Counted from the stretch's first letter, positions 12,401 through 25,101 are shown. The stretch: 64,000 bases of DNA from Cercophora sp. LCS_1 (GCA_036250225.1 JAPZLL010000025.1:62001-126000); one strand, 5' to 3'. Notes: a model not told the origin generated them from the letters alone. Program-made: numbers and translations.

Positions 12401-13399
12401 CTTAACGGGCGAGATCGTAGTCACGACATTTGCAGACTCCTCTGGAGCAGCAACTGCCTCAGTCTTCTTGGCCTTTCCCAGAAAGAATGGATGTGTTGTT
12501 CTGGGTCGTTTCTGAGGCGTAGACTTGCTGGCCGCTCGTTTGCGCTTGCCCGAGGAGCCGGGTGACGATTTTAGTTTCGGTGAAGACTTGGATTTGGGCG
12601 TTGTGGGTGAGCTTGGTAGTAATTCCGGTGGGGATGGAGGGGTTGAGGGTCCAGCAGCCGGGTTACTCGCTTCGTCCTTGAGGATTGCGTTGATCCGGCT
12701 ACCAAGCGCGGTTCGAGCTGTGGCATTGTCACCGTACTTAATAGTGACAATCCTAGCTTCGGTTGGATTCTTCGGGAGGGCTTCATTGGCTGACTTTTTC
12801 CTGGGGGGTGGGCCGATAGTGCCTGTCTTCGGGTTGAGCTCTAGAAGTTTCTTGGGCTTCAAAGCTCTAGCGGTGGAAGGCAGAGCGACCGATTCAGACT
12901 GTGATCGCGTGTTGTTGATATGGTCGGGAAGGGTCGTCAACGGGATGGTAGAAACGCCCGGCTGTGGTGCTTGAGCAGGTGCTATTGCTTGGTCATTTTG
13001 CGACGAGCTTTCGGTGGCTGCGGCAGACACGATGTTGCCCTCGGGGGCATTGACAGCTTGGTCGACTGTCTCTGCCTCCGGTTTCTTGAAGTGACCTGCA
13101 ATACCCCCGCCTATTGCTGGTTTTGCCTGCTTCTTTCCTCTCTTCTTGGTCTCCTCATCTTCTCCGTGATCCCCGTTCGTCTTTCGCCGTTTGACCCTCC
13201 CAGCGCTAGTCTTGTCGGGCGTGTCGTTGCTCGCGTCGGTGGTGCTGGTCGAGGTGGATGGCTTCTGCTTTAAGCCAGTTCCGGAAGTGTTGGAGGCTTC
13301 GAGCTTTCCAGTCGATTGAAGGGCGGCGCGTCCAGGGGTGAAGAACGGATGCAATGGTTTGCGGCCCGCGAGCTCCGGGACACCAACATCTTCAGCCAT
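9456..13399 (-). CDS. ELG1: Elg1/ATAD5-like PCNA unloader, RFC-like AAA ATPase
   Basis: Large subunit of the alternative clamp loader that replaces Rfc1 and removes PCNA from chromatin after replication. Two exons (13399-10376, 10328-9456) give 1298 residues. The N-terminal third is disordered, Lys/Ser/Pro-rich, with two HPFF motifs (HPFFTPG near residue 17 and HPFFLGKAKK near 300) of the kind that bind PCNA or SUMO-PCNA. The AAA core has Walker A GPHGCGKTAAVYAVAKELE near residue 650 and a degenerate Walker B LILIEEGDILYEED near 770, as expected for ATAD5. The C-terminus is basic (RRGRPRK), a likely nuclear signal. The intron is GTAAGT...CAG and joins FKE to ETFD. The start at 13399 (ACCATGG) is preferred over the weaker in-frame ATG at 13423. 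Confidence 0.88.
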
Positions 13400-14479
13400 G
13401 GTGAGGATAGCTAGAGACCCCATAGGTGCCAGCTAGTTCCTGCGCCGGAGTCAGATTGACAATATTCACGGGTTGCCTCTGGTGGTTCACGAGTTTGTGC
13501 GGGGCAACAAACCTTGCCGTGGCTTTTTCAAAGTCGGCGCCGGTTGAGAGAAGGAAGGTGCAAGATTGGCATCCTCCGCCAATGGAAGAAAAGATTTTGC
13601 GTATATAGGCAGAACCGGCACGAGAGTTTGAGTATAATGTTGTAAAAGCTTGTAAGCTGAAAGCCGAAAAGCTTGGGGTCTCTTGTCGGCGATTGTTTGG
13701 GCGGAGTCGACACTGACTTTGAGTTGGCAATGATGCACTTAAAGAGTCGCGAATGCCGGCGCGTCTTGCAAGGGTGCTTAACCGCGTTCGCGACGGCTGC
13801 CCCACTGCACTGAACCTTCCCAGCCGTGTGCCAAGGATAGGTACGTATCGCGTCGTGCAAGGGTAGAGTTGGGGGAGGGTGTGGAGATAGAATTCGGTCG
13901 CCAAGGACACCTTTCACAAAGAATACTACAGGCTTGAAAAAGTGAGGAGGCAATACTTTGCAAAGAGGCCCTGGATATATTTCTGCAGGCATTTAAAAAT
14001 GCCCCACGTGCGTTAAATATAGCCTTTTGTGTTGTAAAGACCATCATATGTCTATCAATAGATATATTGCGGCTTGAAACCATTTGATGATGTGTGGGCC
14101 AGTGAAGCTTATGGCATTTCTTGTCCAACCGGGTTCCAGGGATCACAAGTGCTTCACAAAATAAACCGCACACCAGCAAATTCGGAGGCATCTCTGTCTC
14201 GAGAAGGTATTCTAAGCCACCAAATAAAAATAATATCCGACAAGCTTTAAAAGAATGTGCTCAAGCACTGAATATATTATTTGTGCCTCGGTGGAGGAAG
14301 CCGCCTTGGTTCTCACTGGGATCAAAGATGCGCCGGTTTTCCGACCAGCCCCACCATTATCCTTATCGGGCCCCACTCTTTTTTGGGGGACGCAGGAACT
14401 TTTTGCTGGGCAAAAAAAAGTGTAAATGGAAGAGGTGCAGCTCTCCCTGGAAGTCGACTGACGCACCAATACGACCAAA
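13400..14479. other. Divergent promoter region between Elg1 and Utp8 genes
   Basis: A shared 1.1-kb upstream region of two divergent nuclear housekeeping genes. Moderately AT-rich around 13980-14290. Short open frames on both strands have no domain and no splice continuation. Confidence 0.55.
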
Positions 14480-17374
14480 ATGGCCTCCAACCTGCACGTC
14501 CACAAGCCCTACCTGCTGAAGGCACTTTCGAAACCGCTGGGCCATTTGGACGGTTCAGGCTCATATACGGTTGGCGATGTTTTCGGCCAGAGCAAAGGCT
14601 CGAAGCGACGGAGGCGCCCAGAGGTGTCGGTTGCCATTGACGGTGAAGCCGTACACATCTACGATGTTAGAGAAGCCCAATTGGTCTGTCTGTCTATTGG
14701 GGGCGAAGCTAATGCGACGTAGGTTGTTTCCGCGCAAGCCCTCACGTCCTACTTGGTCCCACCCCAGTCTTCCTTCTCCTGCCCGGCCTACTCCCTGCGA
14801 TGGCGATCATCCGCTGCCGGAAATGCGACTCGCTACACTTACATCTCGACGCTGGACTGGCGATCCACCAAAAAGGGGAATGAGATCAAGCTCTTCAGGG
14901 ACGTCCTTGCGGAATCAGGGACGACGACGACGACCACTTCCACCCACAGCCACCGCGGCGACAAGCCGATTGTATACCTGGCGGCGACGTCATCCGGCAG
15001 CGCGATCCAGTCTGTACAAGATTTGGACGCTCCTGGCCATGACTTGATCGCGGTGGCTGCGGACGGCACCCTGCTCTGCTTACACGGCGAGACGCTCGAG
15101 TGTAAGTGGCAGTCGTCGCCAACCGTCTTCACCCAAGAGCTCTCGTCAAAGTCCACAGTGGAAGGGTTCCAAGTTGAGTTTGTCCAATCTTTGCAGGCTG
15201 CAGATATTGTCGACGGCATGTTTGAGGGGAAAAACGACCTGTTCGGGGTTTTCCAGGAAAAGGTTCATCGGGAAGGTTTCAACCCGGACGTTTTGGTGAC
15301 GATTACTTCTCTGCAGAAGTCCCCAGAAGTCCGACAAAGGCATATTCACATTCTTGCGCTTTCCCAGGAGAGAAGCTCACGACAGACAAACGGCCAAAAG
15401 ACCGCCTCCATCATCGTGGCTCCTCTCCCAAACAAATCCCCCGTGGCGAAATACCAGCTAGACACCAAGGCGGGCGCCCTCCAGGTGCAATCAGGCGACA
15501 CCATTCTGACATATTCTCTCAAACAAGGCGTTCCTCGACTGGACGGTGAATTGCAAGTTTCTGGACTGACCTCTTTCGTTCGGCTTTCCAAGACATCAGT
15601 TTTGACAGCAACAACTACATCACTTTCTGTCTACAACCCTGTTTATCGGTCACTCCAAGCCACCACCTCACTGGAATCCGAAAAGCCGGAAAGCTCGACA
15701 GGTCTGGACTTAGCTGTCTATTTTGGGGGTCGCGAGATGGTTGTCGGCCTTCAAAATTCGTCTTTGGTCGCTATTCAGATTGAGGCACCATCAAGCCGCA
15801 GCACAAAGCGCCGCGCTGAGGGACTACTTATTGATGCTATTCGACGAGGCATCCCAAGGCAAAAGCCGCGCCCAAAGCACTCCCAGACGGCTCCAGCACA
15901 GACAACCATTCTTGCGGAAGCTCATCCTGGTGTGGCTTCCGAGGCTGGTTGGGTCAAATGGCAAGAGGACAGCTTTAGAGCGGACAAGCTCCTCGGCTCT
16001 CAAGACTTGCAAGGTTTTGAGGAATTCATGGCCGAGGTCTTCCAGGTGCAGGTCAAAGACACTCAGTCGAAGGAGGAACCCAAGACCAACGGAGAACATG
16101 TTGAGGAGGGTAGCGATGCGGACGAACCGGCAGCCGCTGGGAGATGGAACTGGTTGAGCGCCGCCGAGGAGTATTCCCGAGTGGACAGACGTTGGGTCAT
16201 CTACGCCATCAGCAAAGTTTTCAGCTGGGATAGCGCAAAGTCTGCCAGTGATGGCCCGCGGATGCAGTGCCATTTGCCAGACAGCAATGTCCTTGGCTAC
16301 CTTATTGGAGCTGGTCATTTGACGGTGTCGAACATTAAGTCGGCATTCCGTGAGCAAATTCTGGACGTGGATGAGGTCGACAAGGTCATTGGAGAGGAGT
16401 TCCCAGTCCTCCTGGCTGAGGTTGACCCAACACTCGAACTTCTCCTTGCCTATCTTGCCGCAACGCAACTGGGCGCCATTGAACTCACCTGCGCCCTGAA
16501 ACTGTTACTTCGCAGCCTCGACCTACTTGAGGATCCGTCCAAGATGCAGAAACTAAAGGATGTCTCCGAGCAGGAAGTCGATGGTGACAACGATGTGATC
16601 AAGATGGAGCTTGACCGAGCGGAGGAAGAGCTCCAGGTCACCGAGTACTACCTGGGAAGTGACTCGAGCAGCCGGGCCCAGGGCTTGAGTGTGGCGTTTA
16701 GCAAACTGGCGATGTGCCCGGCGACGCCCACCATTCAAAGCTTACGGCGGCTTTTCAAGCCCGACGAGATCATCTGCCTAATGAACGTGCTGAGAATGGA
16801 GCTCATCAAAGACGGTTGGACAACGCGCTATCTTGACGGATCGATCGATGACGAGGAGGAGGAGTCCGATGCAGCTCCCGACGGAAGCATCCGGGTCATT
16901 GCAGAACTAATGTGTAGATGCGTAGACTCGGTAGGCTTGGGCGGGTGGATAGCATTCGATGCCATGCTGGCCCATGGAAGCGACCAGCACCAAGACGAGG
17001 TCGACTTTTTCAGCCAGTTCCAAGACGAGGTCTCGGTTGCGCTGGAAGGTGTTCGTGAGGCGGTCCGCCTGCAGGGCACATTGGCCGAGGTTGTTGGCTA
17101 TGCCACGAGGGCGAAAGCCGCAATGAGCGCCTCTCATCTCAGCAAGGGATCGTTGGTCGGAACAAAGGCCCTGCCCTTTGGGCTCAAGACGGAGTCCAAG
17201 ACCTCGCTCACAAGGATAAGGGGAGGAGGTGAGATTGTGCAGCGGAGCATGCGGCAGATTGGCCACTTCCACAGCAAGAAGCGCAAGGCGTACTCTGTTA
17301 CCAGAATTACAGAGGAAAATCTGCTGGGACAGGTCACCAACAAGGTCTACAAGGAGGAGCAGGAGGAACTGTAG
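14480..17374 (+). CDS. UTP8: Utp8-family ribosome biogenesis protein
   Basis: Nucleolar component of the t-UTP/UTP-A part of the small-subunit processome, needed for pre-18S rRNA transcription and processing; the yeast protein also acts in tRNA export. Two exons (14480-14665, 14723-17374) give 945 residues. The N-terminus reads as a beta-propeller-type Utp8 domain (IDGEAVHIYD, then SYLVPPQSSFSC across the splice), followed by repeated hydrophobic strands to about residue 330 and a helical C-terminal half ending in a Lys/Arg-rich tail. The start ATG follows CCAAA. The intron is 57 nt with an unusual GTTAGA donor; an in-frame TAG lies at its last three bases, so splicing is essential. A 39-nt intron from 14684 would also restore frame but is too short and fits the family less well. 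Confidence 0.8.
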
Positions 17375-19669
17375 TTCGAGCTCTGCGACATTCGGATACC
17401 CAATACCATTTGACAACGTTACACGTTAATTCCTTAAGTGCTGTATCGACCCGCGTCGCCTGAAGCTTTGCCGTCGATAAGTGGTCACATGAGGGCGGCG
17501 GCTGAGCATGTTGCCAGACAACATGTTCGCTTTCGCAGAGCCGCAAGTCCCACGTCGGACTAAACAAGGTTGAACGGTTCGACTGGGTCATGGGATTATT
17601 CTCCGTCTTACGCCCATAGGCCGCCCCGGTTACACGCGGAGGTCGACACCGAAGGCAATGCGGCGGACCCAGGTGTGGACGGTGACGCGACCATGAAGCG
17701 AAGGTGAGCAATCGACATGGACGCTTGGAATGGAAATGCGGTACATTCCACAGTCAAGGCAGCCGGGGCAACGCGAGACCTAGTTTGCGTCGAGCACCTG
17801 TCGGTCTGTCTGCCTTGCGATTCATCGGGTATAGACTCACATTCCCAGTCACACTGTGTCGAGCCCCGGGGAACTTCCCGTCCAATCGCCGGCCCGTTGC
17901 AGACATGGCGATCTGCGAGTGTGCCGCGTTTTGACACCCAGCCCAGCCTGACTGCTCCCCTCCACGCGGGACGGGGACTTTGAGGACGCCATGCGGCGCG
18001 GTGTGTTGTGCGTAAGAACATCGGTTACTCACGCCGCGAAACCCAATGCGACACCGAGTGGATGTCGGGCCGCGGCCTCACTTCTCTCCGCCTCGGCGAG
18101 ACGATAGGACGGTGGATATGACACGGGGCGAGGCCGTCGTGTTTTCTTACAATGTTGAGACAATGGTAGGTAAGAAAGCAATTCTGCGAGCGCACCCACA
18201 GCCTCGCGCGTGAGGGGCTGGACTGCTCAGAGTTGACGTGCATGCCGAGTTGCCATGCTGGATCCGGCACAGCCTGTTTTCCCGCTCGGTGACCCCAGAT
18301 CCAATGGCGCGCAAGTTCATTAGGGTGCTTGTCGTGATACTTTACACTGTTCGGGTTCAATAACCGCAACGTTCCAGTAACGACCCATTGCACCGGTTTC
18401 GTGCATTTCGATCGCGCCGGAATCGTGCACTTTTTGCGCACTTTTGCGTTGGCAAAAGTTGCACATTCGGCAATCAAAATCGAGGCATCTGACGTGTCTG
18501 GGAGGTTGCAAGAGGCGAAACCAAGCGGCTTGAACGAACGATGGGGCGACCCCAGATCCTCTAGTCAGTGGCGCAGTCCGCGGCCCAGGCAGCACAAGCC
18601 ACGCTCTCTGGGCCTCGCGAGCTTCGCTAGCGCTTCCAGAACCCGGGACGTCATTTGGACAAGGGCAAAGATCGGGGCTCCGCGGCGTGATTGGCCAGCC
18701 TGAGGGTGTCATGACGGGGGTGCTGAGCGCTGGCCAACTGAAGACGTCACCGAGCTCCACACCCCTCGACTCCGGAATGGACCCCTCGGAATGAGAGGGC
18801 ATTCAGCCCCATGGCTCTTTCCCTTGGGTTGGGATCGTCTTGGGCAAGAGCAACAAGCACCCAATTTCGGCCGTGATTTGGCTTTCCCAGTTTCACCTAA
18901 CACTGTCAGGCTCCTAGACCATCACGCCGCGAACTTGATCAGAGGACTCGTTTTCCCCGCAGCGCAACGCAATCAAGACTCGGTGTCTCGAAGGCGATAT
19001 CACCACGAACCGCAGCATTCACCCACATCGGCTCCTTGCAGCATTTGATTCCACGACGGTCTGCCTCTTCGGGGCATGCGAGCGAGCAATCGGTACGGCA
19101 TTATCTCCATCTTCTCCAGCACAAGGCAAGCCCGACACCACGTTGCAAGGGTCGATTCAAGTGATGCAGCCCTGCTAAAGTCCAAGGCCGTCGGGTATTG
19201 TGCCCTTGTTGATGGGCGCGGATGACATATCAACTCGCTTGGGTGTCACAAAAACTTGCTGGTCGGTCGGGTACCTTTCGTGGTCAGGCGTCGGCCACTC
19301 GCGTCACTCGCCCACCATGCCGGCCTGAGATTCACTCGCGTTGATGAACAGCCTCTGATTTGAACACACCACCCCGCCCTGAACTTTTTACTTTTTTCTC
19401 TTCTCGTGTCTTTGAGGCTTAAAAATCATCCCACATCGGTTCCTGAATACATCTTGGGAGACTCCTGTCATCTTTCCTCTCCATCAGCCTCCACATTCTC
19501 ACTTTCGGTCTTAGCTTCCTCGGAAATACAACACGCACCGAAATCCCGGCCTCCGTCCGGCCACCTCGGCTTTTACATAAGCCCTTCCACCTCCAACTTT
19601 CACAACGCCTGGTCGCAATCCTACTCAGCTCTCTGTCTGCTGACGGGCCGCAATCGAGATACCACCCCG
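17375..19669. other. Long intergenic region, no gene seen
   Basis: A 2.3-kb gap between Utp8 and the DUF8035-type gene. Open frames on both strands are 60-160 codons, mostly Arg/Pro/Ser-rich translations of GC-rich DNA, with no motif. The last 300 bases are CT-rich and probably form the promoter and leader of the next gene; the frame is open back to 19406 but without an ATG before 19670. Confidence 0.5.
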
Positions 19670-21935
19670 ATGACAATCTCCGACCAATATAATCCCACCG
19701 AACCTAACACCAAGTCCGTCGATGAGTTTGCTCTGAGACTGTACCGGCGCGCCCAGGCCTCGGGGCCAGACTTTGCCGGGCTTACTCAGGCGATACGTGT
19801 TCTTCAAAAGGCACTCGGCCATCTCCACTGCGAAGCCCAAGACCCCGACTCCCTGCTCAACCGTCCAAGCTCTACCGGCCAGGATAGCCGTAATGCTGTG
19901 TATGCAAGACAGCTAACGTCACTTGTCGAGGACAGTGACTTTACGCTAAAGCAGGTCAACACAATCCTAGAAAAGTATGGCACGCCAGAGGCGAACGATG
20001 GCGTCAGGGCCAGTAACAGGCAACTGAGACGCGAGGACTTGGAGGAGAGGAATAGCAGGATCGACTTGGTTCAAAAGGAGATGGCATCGCAGCGGACAAG
20101 GATCAACATGTTCCTTGACACAGTACAGCTGCACAACCCCGCCAAGAACCAAAAGGCCTTGGAGAACACCAATGATCAGCAGCTCGCATCCATGATGTCC
20201 AAGGTAGACGCCGTCGCGACTCGTGTCTTTCAAAAGCGAGGGTCACCGGTTGTCGGGGCCGAGGACGACAGTTGGCAGGAGTTCAAGAGGGAGCTTGAGA
20301 AAGAAGGCTTCTCAAGCCAAAAGCTTCGTGACAACAAGGTGGGTGAGCCTCGCCCCACACTACCAACGGCGGGACTGACGTTGTCGATAGGAGGTGCTTC
20401 GCGCATATATCCGTGAACTTGAGATGAACCAGCGGACGCCCAACGGGCCTCCCCCATCTGTTCGTGGCCTTCTTTCGCACGGCCCAACGACCGATGGGTC
20501 GGTCTCGGTGCCACATCAGTTTGATCCCAGGGTACCCCAGGCTCTCCAGCCGGTCCACCATTCTCGCGTACCGACCATCGATGTCCGTCACTCTAGCTTG
20601 AGCTACGAGCCGCAAACTTCATCTGATTCGGACATGGAAGACGGCAACCCTCGGTCGGCTTTGATCTCGACGCAAGAGTTGATGGCACTGGATCGCCGTG
20701 ACGCCGAAATGGCTAGTCGCATGGACTCACTGCATGTTGCCCCCGGCTTTCAGGGCCCCTCTCCGGGTACTTCCCCGAACAGTCGGTATCTTCCCGCTGG
20801 AGCTCAACCGCTCTTGATTCCAGGGTCTACTGAGCCTGTCTACGGGGTGCAGCTTTCAGCCTCTCCGAGGACCAACTCGTTTGGGACATCCCCTCGCTAT
20901 GTTCCTCCCCTCCCATCGTCTTACTCAAGCACGGCGTCTCATTCACCCCCTGGTAGAGATACATTCCGATTTGGCCCTCCCTCACGACAGTCAAGTCGAC
21001 TCGCTCCTGACAGCAAGGGTCAAGAGATTCCCCCGGAAGCCAAGTGGACCAAGATTAAACGTACCCTTGTGTCCCCTGAGGTCCTCTCAAAGGCCGGCGT
21101 TCGCTACGAGGCACGGCCAGACTTTGTCGCCGTTCTTGGCGTTTTGTCTGTTGCTGAGATTGCCCGCTTTGCGAAGCTGAGTGCTGAGGTGCGCGCTGCC
21201 AGACGCGCAAACAGCCGGGAGAGGCGACGGGAAACCTACCACGACCATGAGAAAAGGCGGACAGGCCGAGATTCAGCCAGCAGTGACGAGTCCGATGACA
21301 TCTGGGATAGCGATGCGACAGGCGACGAACGGAAGAAGAGGCGCTATCGCCGCAACCTCCGCGCCTACGTGCCCAAAGGCGCGTCCCAGAACACAGAGAA
21401 GGATCCAAGCCGGCTTGGAGGTGAGCCGAGAGCCCAGCCGATCATTGTGTCACCACCTGCAAGCGTCAACGGCGATGATCCTTCCCCCGCAAGCACTGTC
21501 GGCCCAAAGCCCATCCTGAAGAATCGCAACCCGCATCATGTGAGATTTGATGGTGATGGTCCTCGCGAGATCCTCCCAGGAGACTATTCCGAGAAGCCGC
21601 AGCGTGAGCGGGACAGGGATCGAGACCGAGACCGTCGCGACCGCGATAGAGACAGACCAAGAGACAAGGATCGCGACAGAGAGAGGGACCGCGACCGAGA
21701 CCGTGACCGTGATCGCGACAGAGATCGCCCACGTCGCGACAAGGAAAGAGATAGGGATAGGGATCGCAACCGTGACCGGGACAGAGACCACCGTTCCCGG
21801 CACGATCGCGACAAGGAGAAGGACGACGATCGTGACAAGAAGAGCACGTTGAGCTCTACACTTGGTGCAGTCGGTATTGGAGGTGCGGCGGCAACTCTGC
21901 TCAGCGTGCTGGCGGAAGCTGCTGTCCATCTGTGA
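19670..21935 (+). CDS. DUF8035-type protein with Arg-Asp repeat tail
   Basis: A protein of unknown function widespread in filamentous ascomycetes. Two exons (19670-20338, 20391-21935; intron GTGGGT...TAG) give 737 residues. Residues 1-110 form a helical domain (DEFALRLYRRAQASGPDFAG...), seen at the N-terminus of many fungal proteins; 110-240 is likely coiled coil with heptad-like Leu/Ile. Residues 240-440 are disordered and Pro/Ser-rich. A conserved block near 450-500 (SKAGVRYEARPDFVAVLG and SVAEIARFAKLSAEVRAAR) is what I match to DUF8035. Residues about 625-705 are an Arg-Asp/Arg-Glu repeat, followed by a Gly/Ala-rich hydrophobic end. RD tracts are typical of RNA-associated proteins, but the role here is unknown. 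The DUF name is from memory. Confidence 0.7.
21598..21840 (+). repeat. CGNGAC-type repeat encoding an RD/RE tract
   Basis: About 240 bp of degenerate CGN-GAY/GAR hexamers coding for alternating Arg and Asp/Glu with occasional Lys, Pro and His. The repeat is imperfect at DNA level (CGA, CGC, CGT, AGA, AGG codons mixed), which argues for selection on the dipeptide rather than recent slippage. Confidence 0.85.
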
Positions 21936-22364
21936 TGGATGGTTTCTTTTGTATCATGAAGTTCGAAGAAGCATTACGATACCCTGTAAGTTGACGATGA
22001 TGAGATCATGTGGATGGGAAGATTGAAAGAAGGGATACCGACGGAGCATGAGATTTGCCATGAGGTTTCTAGGAAAATGTGTACGATCTGGTTAATCATT
22101 TATCCTTTTATGGGATGTCAGCTTTCTTGGAGCATTTTTAGCCTGGGACTCACTTCCAAAGCAGTCACCGTTGTCTCCTAAGAATGGTGGCAACTGAAAA
22201 GAACAAGATTGAAACTTGTCTCGGTGTCTTGAATACGTGGTTGATATTCCTACTAGAATACTCTATTCCTACCATATCATCATAGCCACCAAGACCAACA
22301 TGATATCGATTCCACAAACCATGCGCTATGCTAAAATGAGTTATTACAGCCAAAATGAGTATAG
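21936..22364. other. Convergent 3' intergenic region
   Basis: AT-rich 3' flanks of the DUF8035-type gene (+) and the BRCT gene (-). No gene or RNA recognised. Confidence 0.6.
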
Positions 22365-25101
22365 TCACTTCCTCCTCGACCTCCTCTCCCCCCTCGGCGC
22401 GGCCTGCATCTCTTCAATGCCAGGGACATCCCCAAACCGTAATCTCTCCTCCCGCTTGGAGTCGCTCCCCGCCGAACTTCCCATAAACTTCTTCATCATC
22501 TCCCTCTTTGCCTTTTTGGTCGCTACGTCCTCCTCGTACCCAATCTGCGTCGCACCCGGCGGGGCGTCCCCGCCATTACCCCTAACGGCCGTAGACGCAG
22601 ACGGCGTGGGCGCTGAAGGCGCAGAGTCACCCCCGCCGCTGCCGCTGCTGGCCGCAGAGACGTTACTCACGGCGCGGCCGAGGACCTGGCGCTTTCGTTT
22701 GCGCGGCATGCGCGCGCTGTCGGGGTTGTTTGTCTCGGCTTTAACGACGGGTGCTGGGACCGAGGCGTCGAGGAGCGAGGTGGCTAGTTTGGTGGAGAGC
22801 GCCTGGCGTTCGGCTGCGGCCCGGGCGGCCTTTTCCGCTTCGAGCCGGGCGCGGATCATTTCGGGGTCTTCGGGGTTTCGTTTTTCTGGCTGGGGTGTGG
22901 GTTCTCGGGGTGGCGATGGTTCTGCGTTTGGTTGCGGGGTTAGATCGTGCTGAATGGCACTGGAGGGGGCGTCGTCTTCGTCCGAGTCGGCGACTTCGCT
23001 TGTGATGCGGGCTAGGGGTTTGCGAGAGGAGGGTGGTTTGTGCGGTGACGAGGTGCGATTGAGGGCGGAGAGGGTGGTTTCGGAAAGGGGTGCTGATGCG
23101 CTGCTACCGCTTTGGGAGGAGCTTTTGGCGCTGCTGCTTGTGTGTTGAAGCTGGTGGGTTGGTGCTGTTTCGAAATCGAGGGTTGTGGTTGTCCGGGATG
23201 AGTCTAGTTGTGGGTGATTGTCCGTGGTAGACCTTGCTCGGTCGAGCGGCTTCGGTTTCTGTTTGGGAGAGGTGGCGAAGCCGGAAGAGTCCATGTCGAG
23301 ACGGCTCCTTGCTTTGCTCGAAGTCTTTCGGACAAGGTCCTTGTCCACCAGCTCTCGACCAGATTTCTCCTTGCGCTTGCCTTTGTCGTCATCGAGGAAG
23401 ATGCCTAGCCTTTCCGGTCGGTAGCTGCCTTGTTGCTTAAGATCGGGGAAGAGGTAGCCCTTGATTGGAATGTTGTAGCCTGAAGAGATGCATTCATAAA
23501 GCCATTCTGCTTTGACCACGGGAACCTTCCACTTGACAGCGACCTCGAGTTTTTCTGGTCTTACGTTGGGCAAGGAGTCGCAGATGAGCACCGAGGCATC
23601 TGCGGTGAACCTCTCCTCATACCTGGCCCCGAGCTGTTTAAGAGCCTTGTCCAGGTGGTTGAGGTCAACTCCGGTGAAACCGGCCGCGCAGATGGTAAGA
23701 CCCTCGAACCCGGTAATAGGAAAGACCGGGAACGGCCTTCCAAAGACGTGCTGGGCAGGATTGAAAAAGTACTTTTTGTGCATGCACTTCTCGATGTAGA
23801 ACTCGGTGACGATGTGGACGTTTTCCGGCAGTTGGGGGTGCGTGTCTGCGGGTGAACTCTGGGGAACAACAAGAAATCGGTGTGCTAGCTGTGCGCCCGA
23901 GGCAGCCACAACCTCATCGAGAGTGTGGCAGACCAGGCCTCCTAGGGACGAGACGGCGCTGACCACCACAGCCGTCTTCTGCCCCGAGAAGCCGTGGATG
24001 TAGAACCCACACGAAGCAAATACCATGCCATCGGCAGGCATCCCGAAGGACGACATGCGCGTTGCTTGGGAATACATGGATTTGCTTTCCGAGGCCTGAG
24101 AGGTCTCGTTTCGTGCCAGCGCAGACGCCGAAGGTTGTATTTGGGTTTTGGCAGCCGCAACGGAAGGCGCCTCGGCCGTTGCCGGCTTCCCGAGGATATC
24201 ACCCCACAGATTGTCCCGCTGAGTATTGAGTTTCATGCTCGCCGTTTTCCGCAACTTTCTTTTTCCCTCCTCTATCGCTGCTGTTGACTTGCTTTTGGCA
24301 GCCCTCCGTGGCACTCGTGGCGCGACCTCTTTCTTGTTCCAAGCCCCTTCCCCTCTCTCCTTCGGCGGCAAGATGGGATCGTAGCATTTCTCGTCCAGAA
24401 TCATGCCGCGCGCCACGCTGTCATTGACCCATTCGATCGAGACGGTGTGGATGCCCCATGATTTCGCAGCCTGGTACTTGCGCCCCTCCGCCTTGTAAAC
24501 AACCAGATGTGTGACGCGCTTGGTGAGATCGCCCATGTAGATGCCGCCGTTTTGAACTATTTGGTTTGTGATCTGGTGACGCGATTCTGGATCGTCAAAG
24601 CCGGTCATGCAGCACAGGAGTTTGCCGCGTGCGTGTTCGTTGCCATTGTCGACGGCGCTACCCCCTCCAGTCTCAAAAGTTTTGAGCTGCCATTCGGCCT
24701 CGAGTGCGTCAAAGTCGATCTCGGCGTCGTTCACCCAGAGGTTTCGCACGGCTTCGATCCAGCCGGCAGCCATGGGCTTGATGTCGGGGCGGTCCCTGGC
24801 GACATGGCGGTACTTGGGCGTGTTGTACTCGCCGACGATGAGGTGGGTGCAATCGGGCGTCAGATCGTACTTGTGGACGCCCCCGAGCTCGACAGCTTTC
24901 GCAGCGATATCGGTCTGTTTGGCGAACACAGTCAGTCATGCAGCAACAACAATGGCGCTGTTGGCCGAAGGGTCGCGGGGCGTCAGGTACCCTCTGATCA
25001 GGCGGGATGCTAGTGCAGCAAATGACGACCCCAAGAAACGGCTTTGAAGAGTCAAAGTCGGCGTCTTCAGGACTCGGAGAGCGCGGCGGCGACAGATCCA
25101 T
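22365..25101 (-). CDS. Four-BRCT checkpoint scaffold, Rad4/Cut5/Dpb11/TopBP1 type
   Basis: Nuclear scaffold that binds phosphorylated Sld3 and the 9-1-1 clamp to start replication and to activate the ATR/Mec1 checkpoint. Two exons (25101-24991, 24914-22365) give 886 residues; the intron is GTACCT...CAAACAG. Four BRCT repeats are visible: about residues 18-105 (KPFLGVVICCTSIP, then GGVHKYDLTPDCTHLIVGEY), 130-215 (LLCCMTGFDDPES, THLVVYKAEGRKY), 335-430 (GMVFASCGFYIHGF) and 440-530 (LTICAAGFTGVDL, VPVVKAEWLYECI). This two-plus-two arrangement is that of fission yeast Rad4. The rest is a disordered Ser/Pro-rich tail with basic clusters (PRKRKRQ), where the ATR-activating segment lies in relatives. 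The coding strand becomes strongly G-rich toward the 3' end. Confidence 0.88.

Noticed and set aside
13400..13423. Upstream start (ATG at 13423) for the Elg1-like protein
   Set aside because: In frame, but its context is weak, while ACCATGG at 13399 begins the segment leading to the HPFF motif. Kept only as an alternative.
14684..14722. 39-nt intron in the Utp8 gene using GTCTGT
   Set aside because: Below the usual minimum for fungal introns; the 57-nt model gives a better fit to the Utp8 N-terminal sequence.
19406..19669. N-terminal extension of the DUF8035-type protein
   Set aside because: The frame is open but the first ATG is at 19670; the extension would need a GTG start and lies in CT-rich leader sequence.
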